NCBI RefSeq assembly: GCF_014197755.1
Contig: NZ_JACIGE010000002.1
Coordinates: forward strand, 1-64,000
Origin: Rhodocyclus tenuis
GTDB taxonomy: Bacteria > Pseudomonadota > Gammaproteobacteria > Burkholderiales > Rhodocyclaceae
Direction of reading: 5' to 3'
Length of the DNA stretch: 64,000 nucleotides
Part shown: piece by piece, positions 27,362 through 36,108 of the stretch
Position numbering within the stretch: the stretch's first letter is position 1
How the letters are laid out: every line of letters starts with the position of its first letter
Program-made: the position numbers and the translations under genes
The notes under the pieces: model-generated
Told to the model about the DNA's origin: nothing
The model's input: only the letters and a program-made list of their open reading frames with translations
The model's database searches: none

Positions 27362-28015
27362 TTACTTCGCCGCGGCAGCAGCAATGGCCTGCGCGCTGCC
27401 CTTCTTGATCAAACCCAGCGGCGCGCCGAGCGGCAGGATGACGCGGCCGAAGAAGCTGTTGAGGAAGACCGCGCCGGCGGCGTAAAAGCCAAGCAGCGAA
27501 ATGCCGAGCTCCGACCACGCGGCCAGATCGCCGAACAGCGCCGGGTTGATACCGAACGACGCCAGCGCCAGCGACGGCAGCAGGACGTTGATCAGCAGCA
27601 GGATCGCGCCGAACACCTTGTTCGCCTCGAAAGCCGCGACCATGATGAACAGCGAGAAGATCGTGTAGCCGACACAGGCGACACCGAACTGGCGCGGGTC
27701 GGCCTTCGACATGTCGATCGCGCCGAACCAGCCGAGGCTGATCGCCCAGTGCATCGCCACGGCCATCCAGAACAGGCCGTAGGCACCGAGAACGATCGCG
27801 CCAAAGTAGTTGTTCTTCTTGAAGTCGATCGTCGACGCCCAGATCTGCGCCGCCGAACCAAGGAAGATCGCCCAGGGAACGATGAAGGTCACGCCGTTGG
27901 TCCAGTGCAACTTGGCTGAAGCGGCGACGAAAGTCACCATCGCCAGACCGAATACGCCGAGAGCGGTCGGGTCGGACATCACGATTCTTGTTTCTGTAGG
28001 CTGCGCTTGCTGCAT
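27362..28015 (-). CDS. satP: acetate/succinate transporter of the GPR1/FUN34/YaaH (SatP) family
   Basis: A 217-residue inner-membrane protein with six hydrophobic spans. It begins with the family motif DPTALGVFGLAMVTF and continues with FIVPWAIFLGSAAQIWAS, FGAIVLGAYGLFWMAVA and a C-terminal FFGRVILPLG. SatP moves monocarboxylates with protons, useful for photoheterotrophic growth on acetate. The start at 28015 has AGGG 6 nt upstream; ATG at 28021 (too close to that site) and 27979 (no ribosome binding site) are alternatives. Confidence 0.88.
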   Translation of the reverse strand: MQQAQPTETRIVMSDPTALGVFGLAMVTFVAASAKLHWTNGVTFIVPWAIFLGSAAQIWASTIDFKKNNYFGAIVLGAYGLFWMAVAMHWAISLGWFGAIDMSKADPRQFGVACVGYTIFSLFIMVAAFEANKVFGAILLLINVLLPSLALASFGINPALFGDLAAWSELGISLLGFYAAGAVFLNSFFGRVILPLGAPLGLIKKGSAQAIAAAAAK

Positions 28016-28356
28016 GTCCATGCCATCCCTGTAGTCGTTGATTTTGTGCGGGGGAAGTCCCCGGGCGTCACCTGTACGCCGGGCGGCATTCTCCTTGGCA
28101 TATGCCGGCAGAAGGCTGACATGGATCAATAGATTCACCGCCCGGCGCAACTTGTCGGGATATGGCGCCGGCACATCCGCTGCCAGCGAAAAATCCCGTT
28201 CGCGAACGCCCCTTTCCCGACGCTGTCGCATCCTTACGAATATGGCTTCGGAATGATCTACCGGCAGTGCCGGGGTGAGTACCGGCCATAACTCGTAGTC
28301 CTGCGCCCGCCGACAGGCCGGCACAGCAATCGAAACGGACCCGTGGAGACATCGCT
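28016..28356. other. non-coding divergent region between satP and sodC
   Basis: About 340 bp. A 12-bp palindrome CGTTCGCGAACG lies at 28197-28208. No clear -35/-10 pair, RNA or coding frame of quality was seen. Confidence 0.4.
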
Positions 28357-28875
28357 ATGCGTACGACCTCCCTTTTTGTATCACTCGCCGCAGTGGCAGC
28401 CGTCGCCGGCTGCGCCAGCGTTCCCGAACACCCCGCCGCCGAGGCAAAAGTGGCGCCAACCGCCGGCAACACGGCCAGCGGCGTAGTGCGCTTTTTCCCC
28501 GAAGACGGCAGGCTGCGCGTCACCGCCGATATCAGCGGCCTGACGCCCGGCGCACATGGTTTTCACGTACATGACAAGGGCGATTGCAGCGCGCCCGATG
28601 GCAGCAGCGCCGGCGGCCACTTCAACCCCGGCGGCAAAGCACACGGGCATCCCGATAGCACCGAGCACCACGCCGGCGATCTGCCGCAGTTGCTCGCTGA
28701 CGCCGCCGGCGTGGCGCACCTGAGTGCCTACAGCAGCGTGCTTTCGGTCGGCGGCCTGAGCGGCGACGTTCTCGGCCGCAGCGTCGTCATCCATGCGGCG
28801 AATGACGACTTCAAGACGCAGCCAGCCGGCAACTCGGGCGCGCGCCTGGCGTGCGGGGTGATCGTCGCCAGATAA
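28357..28875 (+). CDS. sodC: Cu/Zn superoxide dismutase, lipoprotein form
   Basis: A 172-residue periplasmic enzyme. The signal ends in a lipobox (VAGC, Cys19), so it is probably anchored to the membrane. Copper and zinc ligands are visible in GFHVHDKGDCS, GGHFNPGGKAHGHPD, HHAGDLP and VVIHAANDD, and the disulfide partners are the Cys in GDC and the one in LACGVI. It detoxifies superoxide outside the cytoplasm. Confidence 0.93.
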   Translation: MRTTSLFVSLAAVAAVAGCASVPEHPAAEAKVAPTAGNTASGVVRFFPEDGRLRVTADISGLTPGAHGFHVHDKGDCSAPDGSSAGGHFNPGGKAHGHPDSTEHHAGDLPQLLADAAGVAHLSAYSSVLSVGGLSGDVLGRSVVIHAANDDFKTQPAGNSGARLACGVIVAR

Positions 28876-28978
28876 GAGCAAGAGCCCGCAAGCGCGCGTC
28901 AGCTGGCCGCTGGCATGGGCCGTCGCCGGCAGGAGACGGCGATGCCGCGCGCCCACCAGCGCAAGCGTGTGCTGGCGG

Positions 28979-29908
28979 TCAGGCTTCGCGGCCAGCCGCG
29001 CTGCCCGCGCGAACCTGCCACTGCGGTGCCGCAAACGCCTCGACGAGGAAGTCCACCAGCGCCCTGACCTTTACCGACAGGTGCTTGCGCGAGGGATAAA
29101 CGGCGTAGATGCCGAGTTCCGGACCACAGCAGTCGGGCAGGACATCGACGAGGCGCCCATCGGCCAGATGTTTGCCGATGATGAAGTCTGGCTGCAACAC
29201 CAGGCCCTGGTGCGCCAGCGCCGCGGCCAGGCAGGTATCGCCATTATTGGTGCGCAGGCGCGGATGCGTCAGCACTTCCTGTTCGCCCTGCGGCGTGCGG
29301 AAACGCCAGACGTCGCCTTCGGCGGCATACGAATAGCCGATCACCGCATGCGCGGCGAGGTCGGCGACCGATTGCGGCCGGCCATGACGCGCGAGGTACT
29401 CGGGGCTGGCGCAGACGAAGATGCGCGTACTGCCGAGCCGGCGGTAGATCAGGCTCGAATCGGCCAGGCGGCTGATGCGCACGACGAGGTCATAGCCCTC
29501 CTCGACGACGTCGACCAGCCGGTCGGCGAGCGTCACCTCGAGATCGACGTCCGGATAGCGTTCCATGAACGGCCCCCACAAGGGCGCCAGATGCAGGATG
29601 CCGAAGGAAAACGGCGCGTTGATGCGCAGCTTGCCGACCGGGTGACCAGTCACGGCACCGACCGCGCTGTCGGCCTCGGCCAGCTCGGCAAGAATCTGCT
29701 TGCAGCGCCCGTAATACGCGCGCCCGGCCTCGGTCAACGACTGGCGGCGCGTAGTGCGCTGCAGCAGGCGCGCACCCAGCCGTTCCTCGAGTTCGATCAC
29801 GCTGCGCGACACCGCCGCCTTGGTCACGCGCAGCAGATCGGCAGCAGCGACAAAGCTGCCGGCCTCGACGACGGCGACAAAACTTTCCATTTCCTTGAAG
29901 CGATCCAT
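28979..29908 (-). CDS. LysR-family transcriptional regulator
   Basis: A 309-residue regulator. The N-terminal helix-turn-helix is MESFVAVVEAGSFVAAADLL...VTKAAVSRSVIELEERLGARLL; a two-lobe effector domain follows (about 90-295). It is close to the DhcR/AaeR-like subgroup that begins MDRFKEM, which fixes the start at 29906-29908, not the ATG five codons upstream. It is divergent from ygiD, with a symmetrical site between them. Confidence 0.9.
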   Translation of the reverse strand: MDRFKEMESFVAVVEAGSFVAAADLLRVTKAAVSRSVIELEERLGARLLQRTTRRQSLTEAGRAYYGRCKQILAELAEADSAVGAVTGHPVGKLRINAPFSFGILHLAPLWGPFMERYPDVDLEVTLADRLVDVVEEGYDLVVRISRLADSSLIYRRLGSTRIFVCASPEYLARHGRPQSVADLAAHAVIGYSYAAEGDVWRFRTPQGEQEVLTHPRLRTNNGDTCLAAALAHQGLVLQPDFIIGKHLADGRLVDVLPDCCGPELGIYAVYPSRKHLSVKVRALVDFLVEAFAAPQWQVRAGSAAGREA

Positions 29909-29917
29909 GGCGACTAT

Positions 29918-29960
29918 TGTCAATCATTCATTGACAGTTAATCAATGGAAAGACGATTTA
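29918..29960 (+). promoter_or_regulatory. LysR-type operator overlapping a candidate ygiD promoter
   Basis: TGTCAAT (29918-29924) and ATTGACA (29930-29936) form a perfect dyad with a 5-nt spacer, fitting the T-N11-A LysR box. The right arm contains TTGACA, followed 18 nt later by GATTTA (29955-29960), a possible promoter for ygiD. Binding here could repress or autoregulate both divergent genes. Confidence 0.55.
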
Positions 29961-30036
29961 TCGCCGCCAATTAAATCAATAAAGTACGCCCATTGCCGCT
30001 GGCGCTGGATCGCCGGCAAAACGCAAAGGACGCATC

Positions 30037-30873
30037 ATGAAGTTGCCCACGCTGTTCATTTCGCACGGTTCGCCGATGCTGGCGCTCGAACCGGGCCGCC
30101 TCGGCCCGCTGCTCGGCGAGCTTGGCCACCGGCTGCCGCTGCCGCGCGCCGTCCTCGTGCTCTCGCCACACTGGCTGAGCGCGCAGCGCGAAGTGCTGTC
30201 GAGTGCACAGCCGGCGACGGTGCATGACTTCGGCGGCTTTCCGCGCGCGCTGTACAGCCTGCAATACCCGGCGCCGGGCGCGCCGGATGTTGCCGCCGAA
30301 GTGATCGCGCAACTGGCGCGCGCCGGGCTGCCGGCGCAGGCGAACCCGAGGCAGGGTTTCGACCACGGCGCCTGGGTGCCACTGCGCCATCTGTATCCGC
30401 ACGCCGACGTGCCGCTGCTGCAGCTGGCACAACCGAGCTGCCCGTCGCCGCTGGTGCTGCTTGAACTCGGCCGGGCGCTGGCGCCGTTGCGCGAGCGCGG
30501 CATCCTCATCATCGGCTCGGGCAGCCTGACGCACAACCTGCGCGAATGGCGCCAATCGACGAGCGACGAGCCCTACGCGCAGGCCTTCGCCGACTGGGTG
30601 TGGCAACGCACTGACGCTGGCGACCTCGGCGCGCTACTCGATTACCGCTGCCAGGCGCCGGAGGCGATCCGCGCGCACCCGACCGACGAACACCTGCTAC
30701 CGCTCTATTTCGCGATCGGCGCCGCCGGCGACGACTGGCAGCACGCAACAAGACTCACCGCTGGCGTCAGCCACGGCGTGCTGTCGATGGACAGCTTCGT
30801 CTTCGGCGAACGGCTGGCGCTCGACGCCGCTGCCGAAACGTCGCCGACCAAGGAAGAAAGGAGTTTTCACTGA
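30037..30873 (+). CDS. ygiD: LigB-type extradiol ring-cleavage dioxygenase family protein (YgiD/DODA)
   Basis: A 278-residue protein of the DODA-type class III dioxygenase family. Features include LFISHGSPMLALEP (metal-ligand His), HWLSAQREVLSSAQPATVHDF, FDHGAWVPLRHLYPHADVPL, and HNLREWR near the C-terminus. In E. coli the homologue opens the ring of DOPA; the natural substrate here is unknown. Its stop overlaps the cytochrome b561 start by one base, so the two form an operon under the divergent LysR regulator. Confidence 0.88.
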   Translation: MKLPTLFISHGSPMLALEPGRLGPLLGELGHRLPLPRAVLVLSPHWLSAQREVLSSAQPATVHDFGGFPRALYSLQYPAPGAPDVAAEVIAQLARAGLPAQANPRQGFDHGAWVPLRHLYPHADVPLLQLAQPSCPSPLVLLELGRALAPLRERGILIIGSGSLTHNLREWRQSTSDEPYAQAFADWVWQRTDAGDLGALLDYRCQAPEAIRAHPTDEHLLPLYFAIGAAGDDWQHATRLTAGVSHGVLSMDSFVFGERLALDAAAETSPTKEERSFH

Positions 30874-31415
30874 TGAACCAACGCTACACACGCACCGCGA
30901 TCTCGCTGCACTGGCTGATCGCGCTCGGTCTCGCCGGCGCCTTTGCCCTCGGTGTTTACATGCACGATCTGCCGCTGTCACCGACGAAGCTGCAGCTCTA
31001 CTCCTGGCACAAATGGGCCGGCATCACGCTCTTGCTGCTGATCCTCGTGCGGCTGGCGTGGCGGCTGACGCACCCGGCACCGGCGCTGCCCGCGAGCATG
31101 GCGCCGGCACTGCGCCTGCTCACGCACGCGGCGCACGGACTGCTTTACCTGCTGATGATCGCAATCCCGCTCAGCGGCTGGCTGATGAGCTCGGCCAAGG
31201 GCTTCCAGACGGTGTGGTTCGGCGTGCTGCCGCTGCCCGATCTGCTCGGCAAGGACGCGGCGCTCGGCGATCTGCTCAAGAACGTGCACCAGACGCTCAA
31301 CTTCACGCTGCTCTTCCTCGTTGTCGGCCACGCCGCCGCCGCATTCAAGCATCACTTCATCGACAAGGACGACATCCTGACGCGGATGCTGCCCGACCAC
31401 TTAAGGAAAGCCTGA
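30873..31415 (+). CDS. cytochrome b561
   Basis: A 180-residue inner-membrane di-haem cytochrome of the b561/YodB group with four spans. Candidate haem ligands are the His in SLHWLIALG, SWHKWAGI, THAAHGLLYLL and VVGHAAAAFKHHF. Such proteins oxidise quinol or superoxide. The following YceI genes are a familiar partner. One-base overlap with ygiD; 2-nt gap to yceI. Confidence 0.92.
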   Translation: MNQRYTRTAISLHWLIALGLAGAFALGVYMHDLPLSPTKLQLYSWHKWAGITLLLLILVRLAWRLTHPAPALPASMAPALRLLTHAAHGLLYLLMIAIPLSGWLMSSAKGFQTVWFGVLPLPDLLGKDAALGDLLKNVHQTLNFTLLFLVVGHAAAAFKHHFIDKDDILTRMLPDHLRKA

Positions 31416-31417
31416 CC

Positions 31418-32002
31418 ATGAACAAGACACTTGTAGCCTTCGCCCTCGCCGCGGCGCTGCCGTTCGCCGCCCACGCGGCGGAATACCAGCAGATCCAGAC
31501 CGACAAGAGCGCCATCAACTTCGTCTACAAGCAGATGGGCGTGAGCATGGACGGACACTTCCGCAAGTTTGCGGCGCAGCTCTCCTTCGACCCGGCCAAG
31601 CCCGCCGCCGCCAAGGCGATCCTCGACGTCGACCTGGCCAGCGTCGACGCTGGATCGAGCGATGCCGACCAGGAAATCGCCGGCAAGCAGTGGTTCAACA
31701 CCAAGGCCTTCCCGACCGCGCATTTCGAGTCGGGCAGCGTCAAGGCGCTTGGCAACAACCGCTACGAGGTCGCCGGCAAGCTGACGATCAAAGGGCGCAC
31801 GCAGGACATCGTCGCCCCCGCAACGTTCACACCGCAGGGCAATAGCGGCGTCTTCGACGGCAGCTTCACCCTCCGCCGCGGCGATTTCGCCATCGGCGAA
31901 GGCGGCTGGTCGGCTTTCGACATCGTCGCCAACGACATCCAGGTCAAGTTCCGCATTACCGCCAGCAGCACGGCCCGTAGCACTGCCACTTCCGGCAAGT
32001 AA
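31418..32002 (+). CDS. YceI-family periplasmic lipid-binding protein (copy 1)
   Basis: A 194-residue protein with a signal peptide (about 1-20, cleavage after AHA). It forms the YceI lipocalin-like barrel: a strand-rich domain with INFVYKQMGVSMDGHFRKF and the conserved helix DADQEIAGKQWFNTKAFPTAHFES. YceI proteins bind isoprenoid quinone-like lipids. It shares little identity with copy 2 outside the family core. It follows cytochrome b561 directly. Confidence 0.9.
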   Translation: MNKTLVAFALAAALPFAAHAAEYQQIQTDKSAINFVYKQMGVSMDGHFRKFAAQLSFDPAKPAAAKAILDVDLASVDAGSSDADQEIAGKQWFNTKAFPTAHFESGSVKALGNNRYEVAGKLTIKGRTQDIVAPATFTPQGNSGVFDGSFTLRRGDFAIGEGGWSAFDIVANDIQVKFRITASSTARSTATSGK

Positions 32003-32032
32003 TCCCTTCCCCACCCCGACAGGAGCCACCCC

Positions 32033-32611
32033 ATGAAAACCCTGAGCAAACTCGCCACCGCCCTTGCCCTTGGCAGCATCCTCGCCGCGCCGGCCTTCGC
32101 CGCGCCGGAAAGCTATGTCGTTGACGGCACGCACACCTTCCCGCGCTTCTCGTACAGCCACTTCGGCTACTCGACGCAGCTCTCGCGTTTCGACAGGACG
32201 ACCGGCACCGTCGTCTTCGACAAGGCGGCGAAAACCGGCTCGGTCGACATCGTCATCGATACGCGCTCGGTCGATACCGGTTTCGGCACCTTCAACGAAC
32301 ACATCCAGGGCGAAGACTTCCTGGATACGGCCAAGTACCCGACCGCCACCTTCAAATCGACCAGGGTGCTCTTCGACGCCGACAAGCCGGTCGCGCTCGA
32401 AGGCAACCTGACGCTCAAAGGCGTGACCCGGCCGGTAACGCTGACGCTGACCTCGTTCCAGGCGATGCCGCACCCGATGCTGAAGAAGAACGCCATCGGC
32501 GCCAACGCCTTCACCGTAGTCAAACGCTCCGAGTTCAACGCCGGCAAGTACGCGCCCTACGTCGGCGACGAGGTGCGCATCGATATCGCTGTGGAAGCGA
32601 TCGCGCAGTAA
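32033..32611 (+). CDS. YceI-family periplasmic lipid-binding protein (copy 2)
   Basis: A 192-residue protein with a signal peptide (1-23, ending AFA). It is closer to the classical YceI than copy 1: YVVDGTHTFPRFSYSHFGYS, VDTGFGTFNEHIQGEDFLDTAKYPTATFKS and LTLKGVTRPVTLTL are family signatures. It is separated from copy 1 by 30 nt with AGGAG before its ATG. It is followed almost at once by the long inverted repeat at 32616. Confidence 0.93.
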   Translation: MKTLSKLATALALGSILAAPAFAAPESYVVDGTHTFPRFSYSHFGYSTQLSRFDRTTGTVVFDKAAKTGSVDIVIDTRSVDTGFGTFNEHIQGEDFLDTAKYPTATFKSTRVLFDADKPVALEGNLTLKGVTRPVTLTLTSFQAMPHPMLKKNAIGANAFTVVKRSEFNAGKYAPYVGDEVRIDIAVEAIAQ

Positions 32612-32615
32612 AGCT

Positions 32616-32672
32616 CTCGCCGCATGTAGCCTGCGCCCCGCATCCTGCGGGGCGCAGGCTACATGCGGCGAG
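32616..32672. repeat. perfect 27-bp inverted repeat with 3-nt loop
   Basis: The arms at 32616-32642 and 32646-32672 are exact inverted complements around TCC, beginning CTCGCCGCATGTAGCCTGCG. It starts 5 nt after the yceI stop. There is no T-run, so it is not a classical terminator; transcription end-point, mRNA stabiliser or a dispersed palindromic repeat are options. The core GTAGCCTGCGCCCCGC suggests a REP-like family, but only one copy is in the window. Confidence 0.85.
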
Positions 32673-32837
32673 GCTGTCGGCGAAAACTGCGCACAGCAGG
32701 AGCCGAAAGGTGGGCAGAGCCGGCGTTTTACCCCCGCCGATGCGCCAAAACAAATGCTATGTTCGCACCAACTATCAAGGCTCATGCCACGAGCCTCGCG
32801 AAGTGGAAACCACCTCTGCTCAGCGACCTAAGCGGAA

Positions 32838-33851
32838 CTAACCCTCAACCTTGGGCGCCGACCGTGATTTCGGCGAGGTACGCCGGGCTTGCCGTTCCTC
32901 CAAGATGCGGCCGGTCAGCAAATCAATAACACTCTGCCCTGGCTCATACATGTTACTAACCGGCGACTGGCTACGACACTGCGCAAATACGCCGCGGGCG
33001 ATGACGTCCGCAGGCGAGCGACCGTCATCCAACGTGATGATTTTCGCACTGACACACTTGCGATACGTGTCCCAAGCGGCATTCTTGGCTTCATCTGCGT
33101 CAATCTGTGCCTGCGCCCCCGCTAAATAAGCGCAAGTACCGCCCTGCATGGCGGCAGACAGATCCTGCGAAACCCCGCTGACTTGCAAAGACAGCAGGCC
33201 CCGACACCCTCCCGCGCTGTCCTGACAACGCGCAAGCGCGCGGAGCCAGCCGTAGGAGATGCTACTTAGCCGCTCACGACCCATATTGCACGCGTACTCG
33301 GCGAGCTGGATTCGCGAAACTAGGTTGGCATACTCCAGAAAATCGGCGTCAGTCATCCGGCACAAATACGCGGCTGATCCCTCCTTACAGCCACGACGCA
33401 GGAGTTCTTTCACCGCTTTAATCTTGGGGCCTTGATCAAACTGACACAATCGGGCCAGCAGTTTACCTTCTGAGCTGCTGGGCGTCGGAAACTGATTGGC
33501 CGCACGCGTGTCCTGCTCGCTCAACGGACTAGGCGGCTTGCTGCCCTGTTGCTGGGTGCGTGAAAGGTAGTCGATGGCTGTGCCACCGAGTTTGGCCATG
33601 ACTGGATCATCCCAATTAGCGAACGAGCGCAGCGGTGAGACCATTTCCAGCCCACACTGGAGCCTACCTGTAGTGGTGGTTGTCCTTCCATAGCGGGAGA
33701 TTCGCCAAGTTGCCTCCCACTCGCTTCCGTCATCCTTGACCTGACTGAGGCTGTCGGTATCGAAAGCAAAACCTGTGTCAATTTGCTGCCAGTTCTCAGC
33801 ACTAGCTTGAATATTGAACAGCGCAAGGAGGCAGACAAGTAAGGTGCGCAT
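32838..33851 (-). CDS. exported Cys-rich hypothetical protein
   Basis: A 337-residue protein with a clear signal peptide (MRTLLVCLLALFNIQASA). The first 70 mature residues (WQQIDTGFAFDTDSLSQVKDDGSEWEATWRIS) look like a beta-rich surface-adhesin-like or DUF4124-like fold. The rest is helical with many Cys (LCQF, RRGCKEG, YLCRM, YACNMG, ARCQDSAGGCRG, GGTCAYL, RKCVS), reminiscent of Sel1-like or lysozyme-inhibitor-like small repeats. I do not recognise the family. Base composition is less GC-rich than the neighbours and it stands alone, consistent with acquisition. Confidence 0.75.
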   Translation of the reverse strand: MRTLLVCLLALFNIQASAENWQQIDTGFAFDTDSLSQVKDDGSEWEATWRISRYGRTTTTTGRLQCGLEMVSPLRSFANWDDPVMAKLGGTAIDYLSRTQQQGSKPPSPLSEQDTRAANQFPTPSSSEGKLLARLCQFDQGPKIKAVKELLRRGCKEGSAAYLCRMTDADFLEYANLVSRIQLAEYACNMGRERLSSISYGWLRALARCQDSAGGCRGLLSLQVSGVSQDLSAAMQGGTCAYLAGAQAQIDADEAKNAAWDTYRKCVSAKIITLDDGRSPADVIARGVFAQCRSQSPVSNMYEPGQSVIDLLTGRILEERQARRTSPKSRSAPKVEG

Positions 33852-33972
33852 ACGGCATCAGGAAGAAATGATGCATGCATTGTACTGCACGGGCCGCCAG
33901 ACATCGAAGCCAGCGCTGTTCCTCCATTTGGCTGCCAAGCCTTGATCGGTCAGCAGGAAATACAAACTGAGC

Positions 33973-34011
33973 CAAAAGCAAACCCCCGGTTCAACCGGGG
34001 GTTTGCTTTTG
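33973..34011 (-). terminator. strong (bidirectional) intrinsic terminator
   Basis: A perfect 18-bp stem: CAAAAGCAAACCCCCGGT (33973-33990) and its complement (33994-34011) around TCA. T-rich flanks occur on both strands. It lies 19 nt after the stop of the small exported protein on the minus strand. Confidence 0.88.
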
Positions 34012-34030
34012 CCGCAGCAGCGGCGTGGAA

Positions 34031-34360
34031 TTACTTGGCGGGAGTGGCAGGCGTCGCGGAAGTTGCGGCCGGCGTCTCGGTCTTGCCTTCATGCGCGGCC
34101 TTCTTCACATGCTTAGCTGGGTGATGCTTCTCGGTCTTGGCTTCGCCGGCCTCGTGCTTCGCGTCCTGCTTCGCTTCAGCCTTGGCCGGTTCGGCAACCT
34201 TCGGCGCCTCGACCTTCTTTTCAGCAGCCGCCGGCACCGGTGCGCTTACCTTGGCAGCGGGAGTTGCCGGCGTCGCCGGTGTGGCGGGCGTCGTGCCCTG
34301 CGCAAAAGAAACGGTGGCAAAACCAGCGGCAACAGCAAGAGCGATGACATTCTTCAGCAT
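34031..34360 (-). CDS. small exported Ala/Pro/Lys/His-rich protein
   Basis: A 109-residue protein. Signal peptide 1-20 (MLKNVIALAVAAGFATVSFA), then tandem TPA repeats (TTPATPATPATPAAK), a Lys/Glu/Ala-rich charged middle (EKKVEAPKVAEPAKAEAKQ), a His/Lys patch (KHHPAKHVKKAAHEGK), and TPA repeats again at the end (TSATPATPAK). It is likely unstructured, cell-envelope or periplasmic. AAGGAG sits 6-7 nt before the ATG. Similar low-complexity exported proteins are common and uncharacterised. Confidence 0.8.
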   Translation of the reverse strand: MLKNVIALAVAAGFATVSFAQGTTPATPATPATPAAKVSAPVPAAAEKKVEAPKVAEPAKAEAKQDAKHEAGEAKTEKHHPAKHVKKAAHEGKTETPAATSATPATPAK

Positions 34361-34599
34361 TTCGTTTCTCCTTGGGTTAATTCGTCTGGCTACCGGTGCC
34401 GGCAAAGTGCAGCACCTTGAGGCGAATAACGCGGGCCGGAGGAGAAGCGATGTCAGCGAGAATGTAAGCCTGTGTGCCGCGCCTTTGCCGAGATGTTGCT
34501 GCTTGTGAAAGCTGTAAATAACTTCGTTAAAGGCCCGCGCCAGCCGGCAAGTTAGTGATCTCCTGCCGGGCACGCCGGCGGCGCGCCAGTCTCCCGCCT

Positions 34600-35931
34600 T
34601 CAGCGCAGCGGCGACGGACTGCTGAAATGCGCCGCCAGCGCGGCGATCATCCAGGCGTGGTCGAGCACGCCGGCACTCTCGCGCAGACTGTGCATCGCCC
34701 ACAGCGGCGAGCCGACGTCGACGCTGGCAATGCCCAGTTGCGCGGCGAGCAGCGGGCCGATGGTGCTGCCGCAACCGAGATTGCTGCGGTGCGAATACTG
34801 CTGGCAGGGAACGCCGGCCTGCTCGCACAGGCACATGAAATGCGCCGCCGTCTCGGCATTGGTGCTGTAGCGCTGGTTGGCGTTGCTCTTGATCGCCGGG
34901 CCGCCATTGACCAGCAGCTTGTGGCCGGGCTCGTAGGCGGCCGGGAAGTTCGGCTGGTAAGCGTGCGCCATGTCGGCGCTGATGAAGAAGCTGCGCGCCA
35001 GACAGCGCCGCCGGTCTTCGCTGTCCAGCCCGCACTGGTCGGCGATGCGCGCCAGCACGTCGGCGATGAAACTGCCGCCGGCGCCGGTAGCGCTTTCGCT
35101 GCCGACCTCCTCGTGGTCGAAGAAAGCCGCGATGGTGGTGCCCTCAGCGACGCCGGTCGCCAGCAGCGCGGCCAGCGCGGCGTGGCAGGACGCAAGATTG
35201 TCGAGCCGGCTGGCGGCGATGAATTCCTCTTCGGCACCCCAGAAAGCGCCTTTCTGCACGTCGTAGGCGGCCAGTTCCCAGCTCAGCAGATCGCTCGCCT
35301 CGGCGTGCAAGGCACCGGCCAGCAGGCTGCGCAGTTGCGCGCCAGCCTCTTCGGCAGACGCCGCAGCGCCCGCCATGCCGAGGATCAGCGGCAGTTCGCT
35401 CTGCTTGTCGAGCTTCAGCCCCTTTTCGTTGACCTCGCGGTTCATGTGGATGGCGAGGTTGGGCAGACGCAGCAGCGGCCGCTCGCAGCGCAGCAGGCGC
35501 GTTTCCACGCCCGACCCGCTACGCAGCACGACGCGGCCGGCCAGACTCAGATCGCGGTCGGTGAAGGTGGCGAGGATCGGCCCGCCATAGACTTCGACCG
35601 CCAGCCGCAGCAGACCGTCGCTGGCCTGCGCAGCGTTCGGCTTGAGCCGCAGGCCCGGCGAATCGGTATGCGCGCCGACGATGCGCAGCCCCGCTTCCGC
35701 CAGCGGCTGACTGCCAAGCACGAAGGCGATGATCGACGCACCGCCCCGCACCACGTAATAGCGGCCCCCTGCGGCCAGTTGCCAGCGGTCTGCCTCGATC
35801 AGTCGCGAGAAACCGTTGGCGCGCAGGCGCTCCTCGCAGCTGGCGACGGCGTGCCACGGACTCGGGCTGGCGTCGATGAAGGCGATCAGTTCCTCGGCGG
35901 CGGTGCGGGCTTGCTGAAGCGTGCTGGACAT
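34600..35931 (-). CDS. apeB: M18-family aspartyl aminopeptidase
   Basis: A 443-residue dodecameric zinc aminopeptidase releasing N-terminal Asp/Glu. It has AHTDSPGLRLKP (first zinc ligand His-Thr-Asp), the internal FFDHEEVGSESATGAGG (catalytic Glu-Glu region) and ISADMAHAYQPNFPAAYEPGH, with the terminal His in DVGSPLWAMHSLRE. The start at 35929-35931 aligns with family N-termini (MSSTLQQARTAAEELIAFID). The size fits the bacterial ApeB group. Confidence 0.92.
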   Translation of the reverse strand: MSSTLQQARTAAEELIAFIDASPSPWHAVASCEERLRANGFSRLIEADRWQLAAGGRYYVVRGGASIIAFVLGSQPLAEAGLRIVGAHTDSPGLRLKPNAAQASDGLLRLAVEVYGGPILATFTDRDLSLAGRVVLRSGSGVETRLLRCERPLLRLPNLAIHMNREVNEKGLKLDKQSELPLILGMAGAAASAEEAGAQLRSLLAGALHAEASDLLSWELAAYDVQKGAFWGAEEEFIAASRLDNLASCHAALAALLATGVAEGTTIAAFFDHEEVGSESATGAGGSFIADVLARIADQCGLDSEDRRRCLARSFFISADMAHAYQPNFPAAYEPGHKLLVNGGPAIKSNANQRYSTNAETAAHFMCLCEQAGVPCQQYSHRSNLGCGSTIGPLLAAQLGIASVDVGSPLWAMHSLRESAGVLDHAWMIAALAAHFSSPSPLR

Positions 35932-36108
35932 GGCGGGCGGTTGGAGTGGCGGACCAGACGAAGCATACAAGAGGACGTCGGCGATTGCTCCTGAACCAGC
36001 CGCCGACACGGCCGGCGCCTCAATGCGCGGCAAATGCCGTCGCTTCGTCCAAGCACAAAAGGATTTGCCCCCGCCAACGGCAACGCACGCGGCCTGCCGC
36101 GCGCCCAA

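Noticed and set aside
28197-28208. 12-bp palindrome CGTTCGCGAACG between satP and sodC
   Set aside because: Too short and GC-rich to separate from chance; no second copy nearby.
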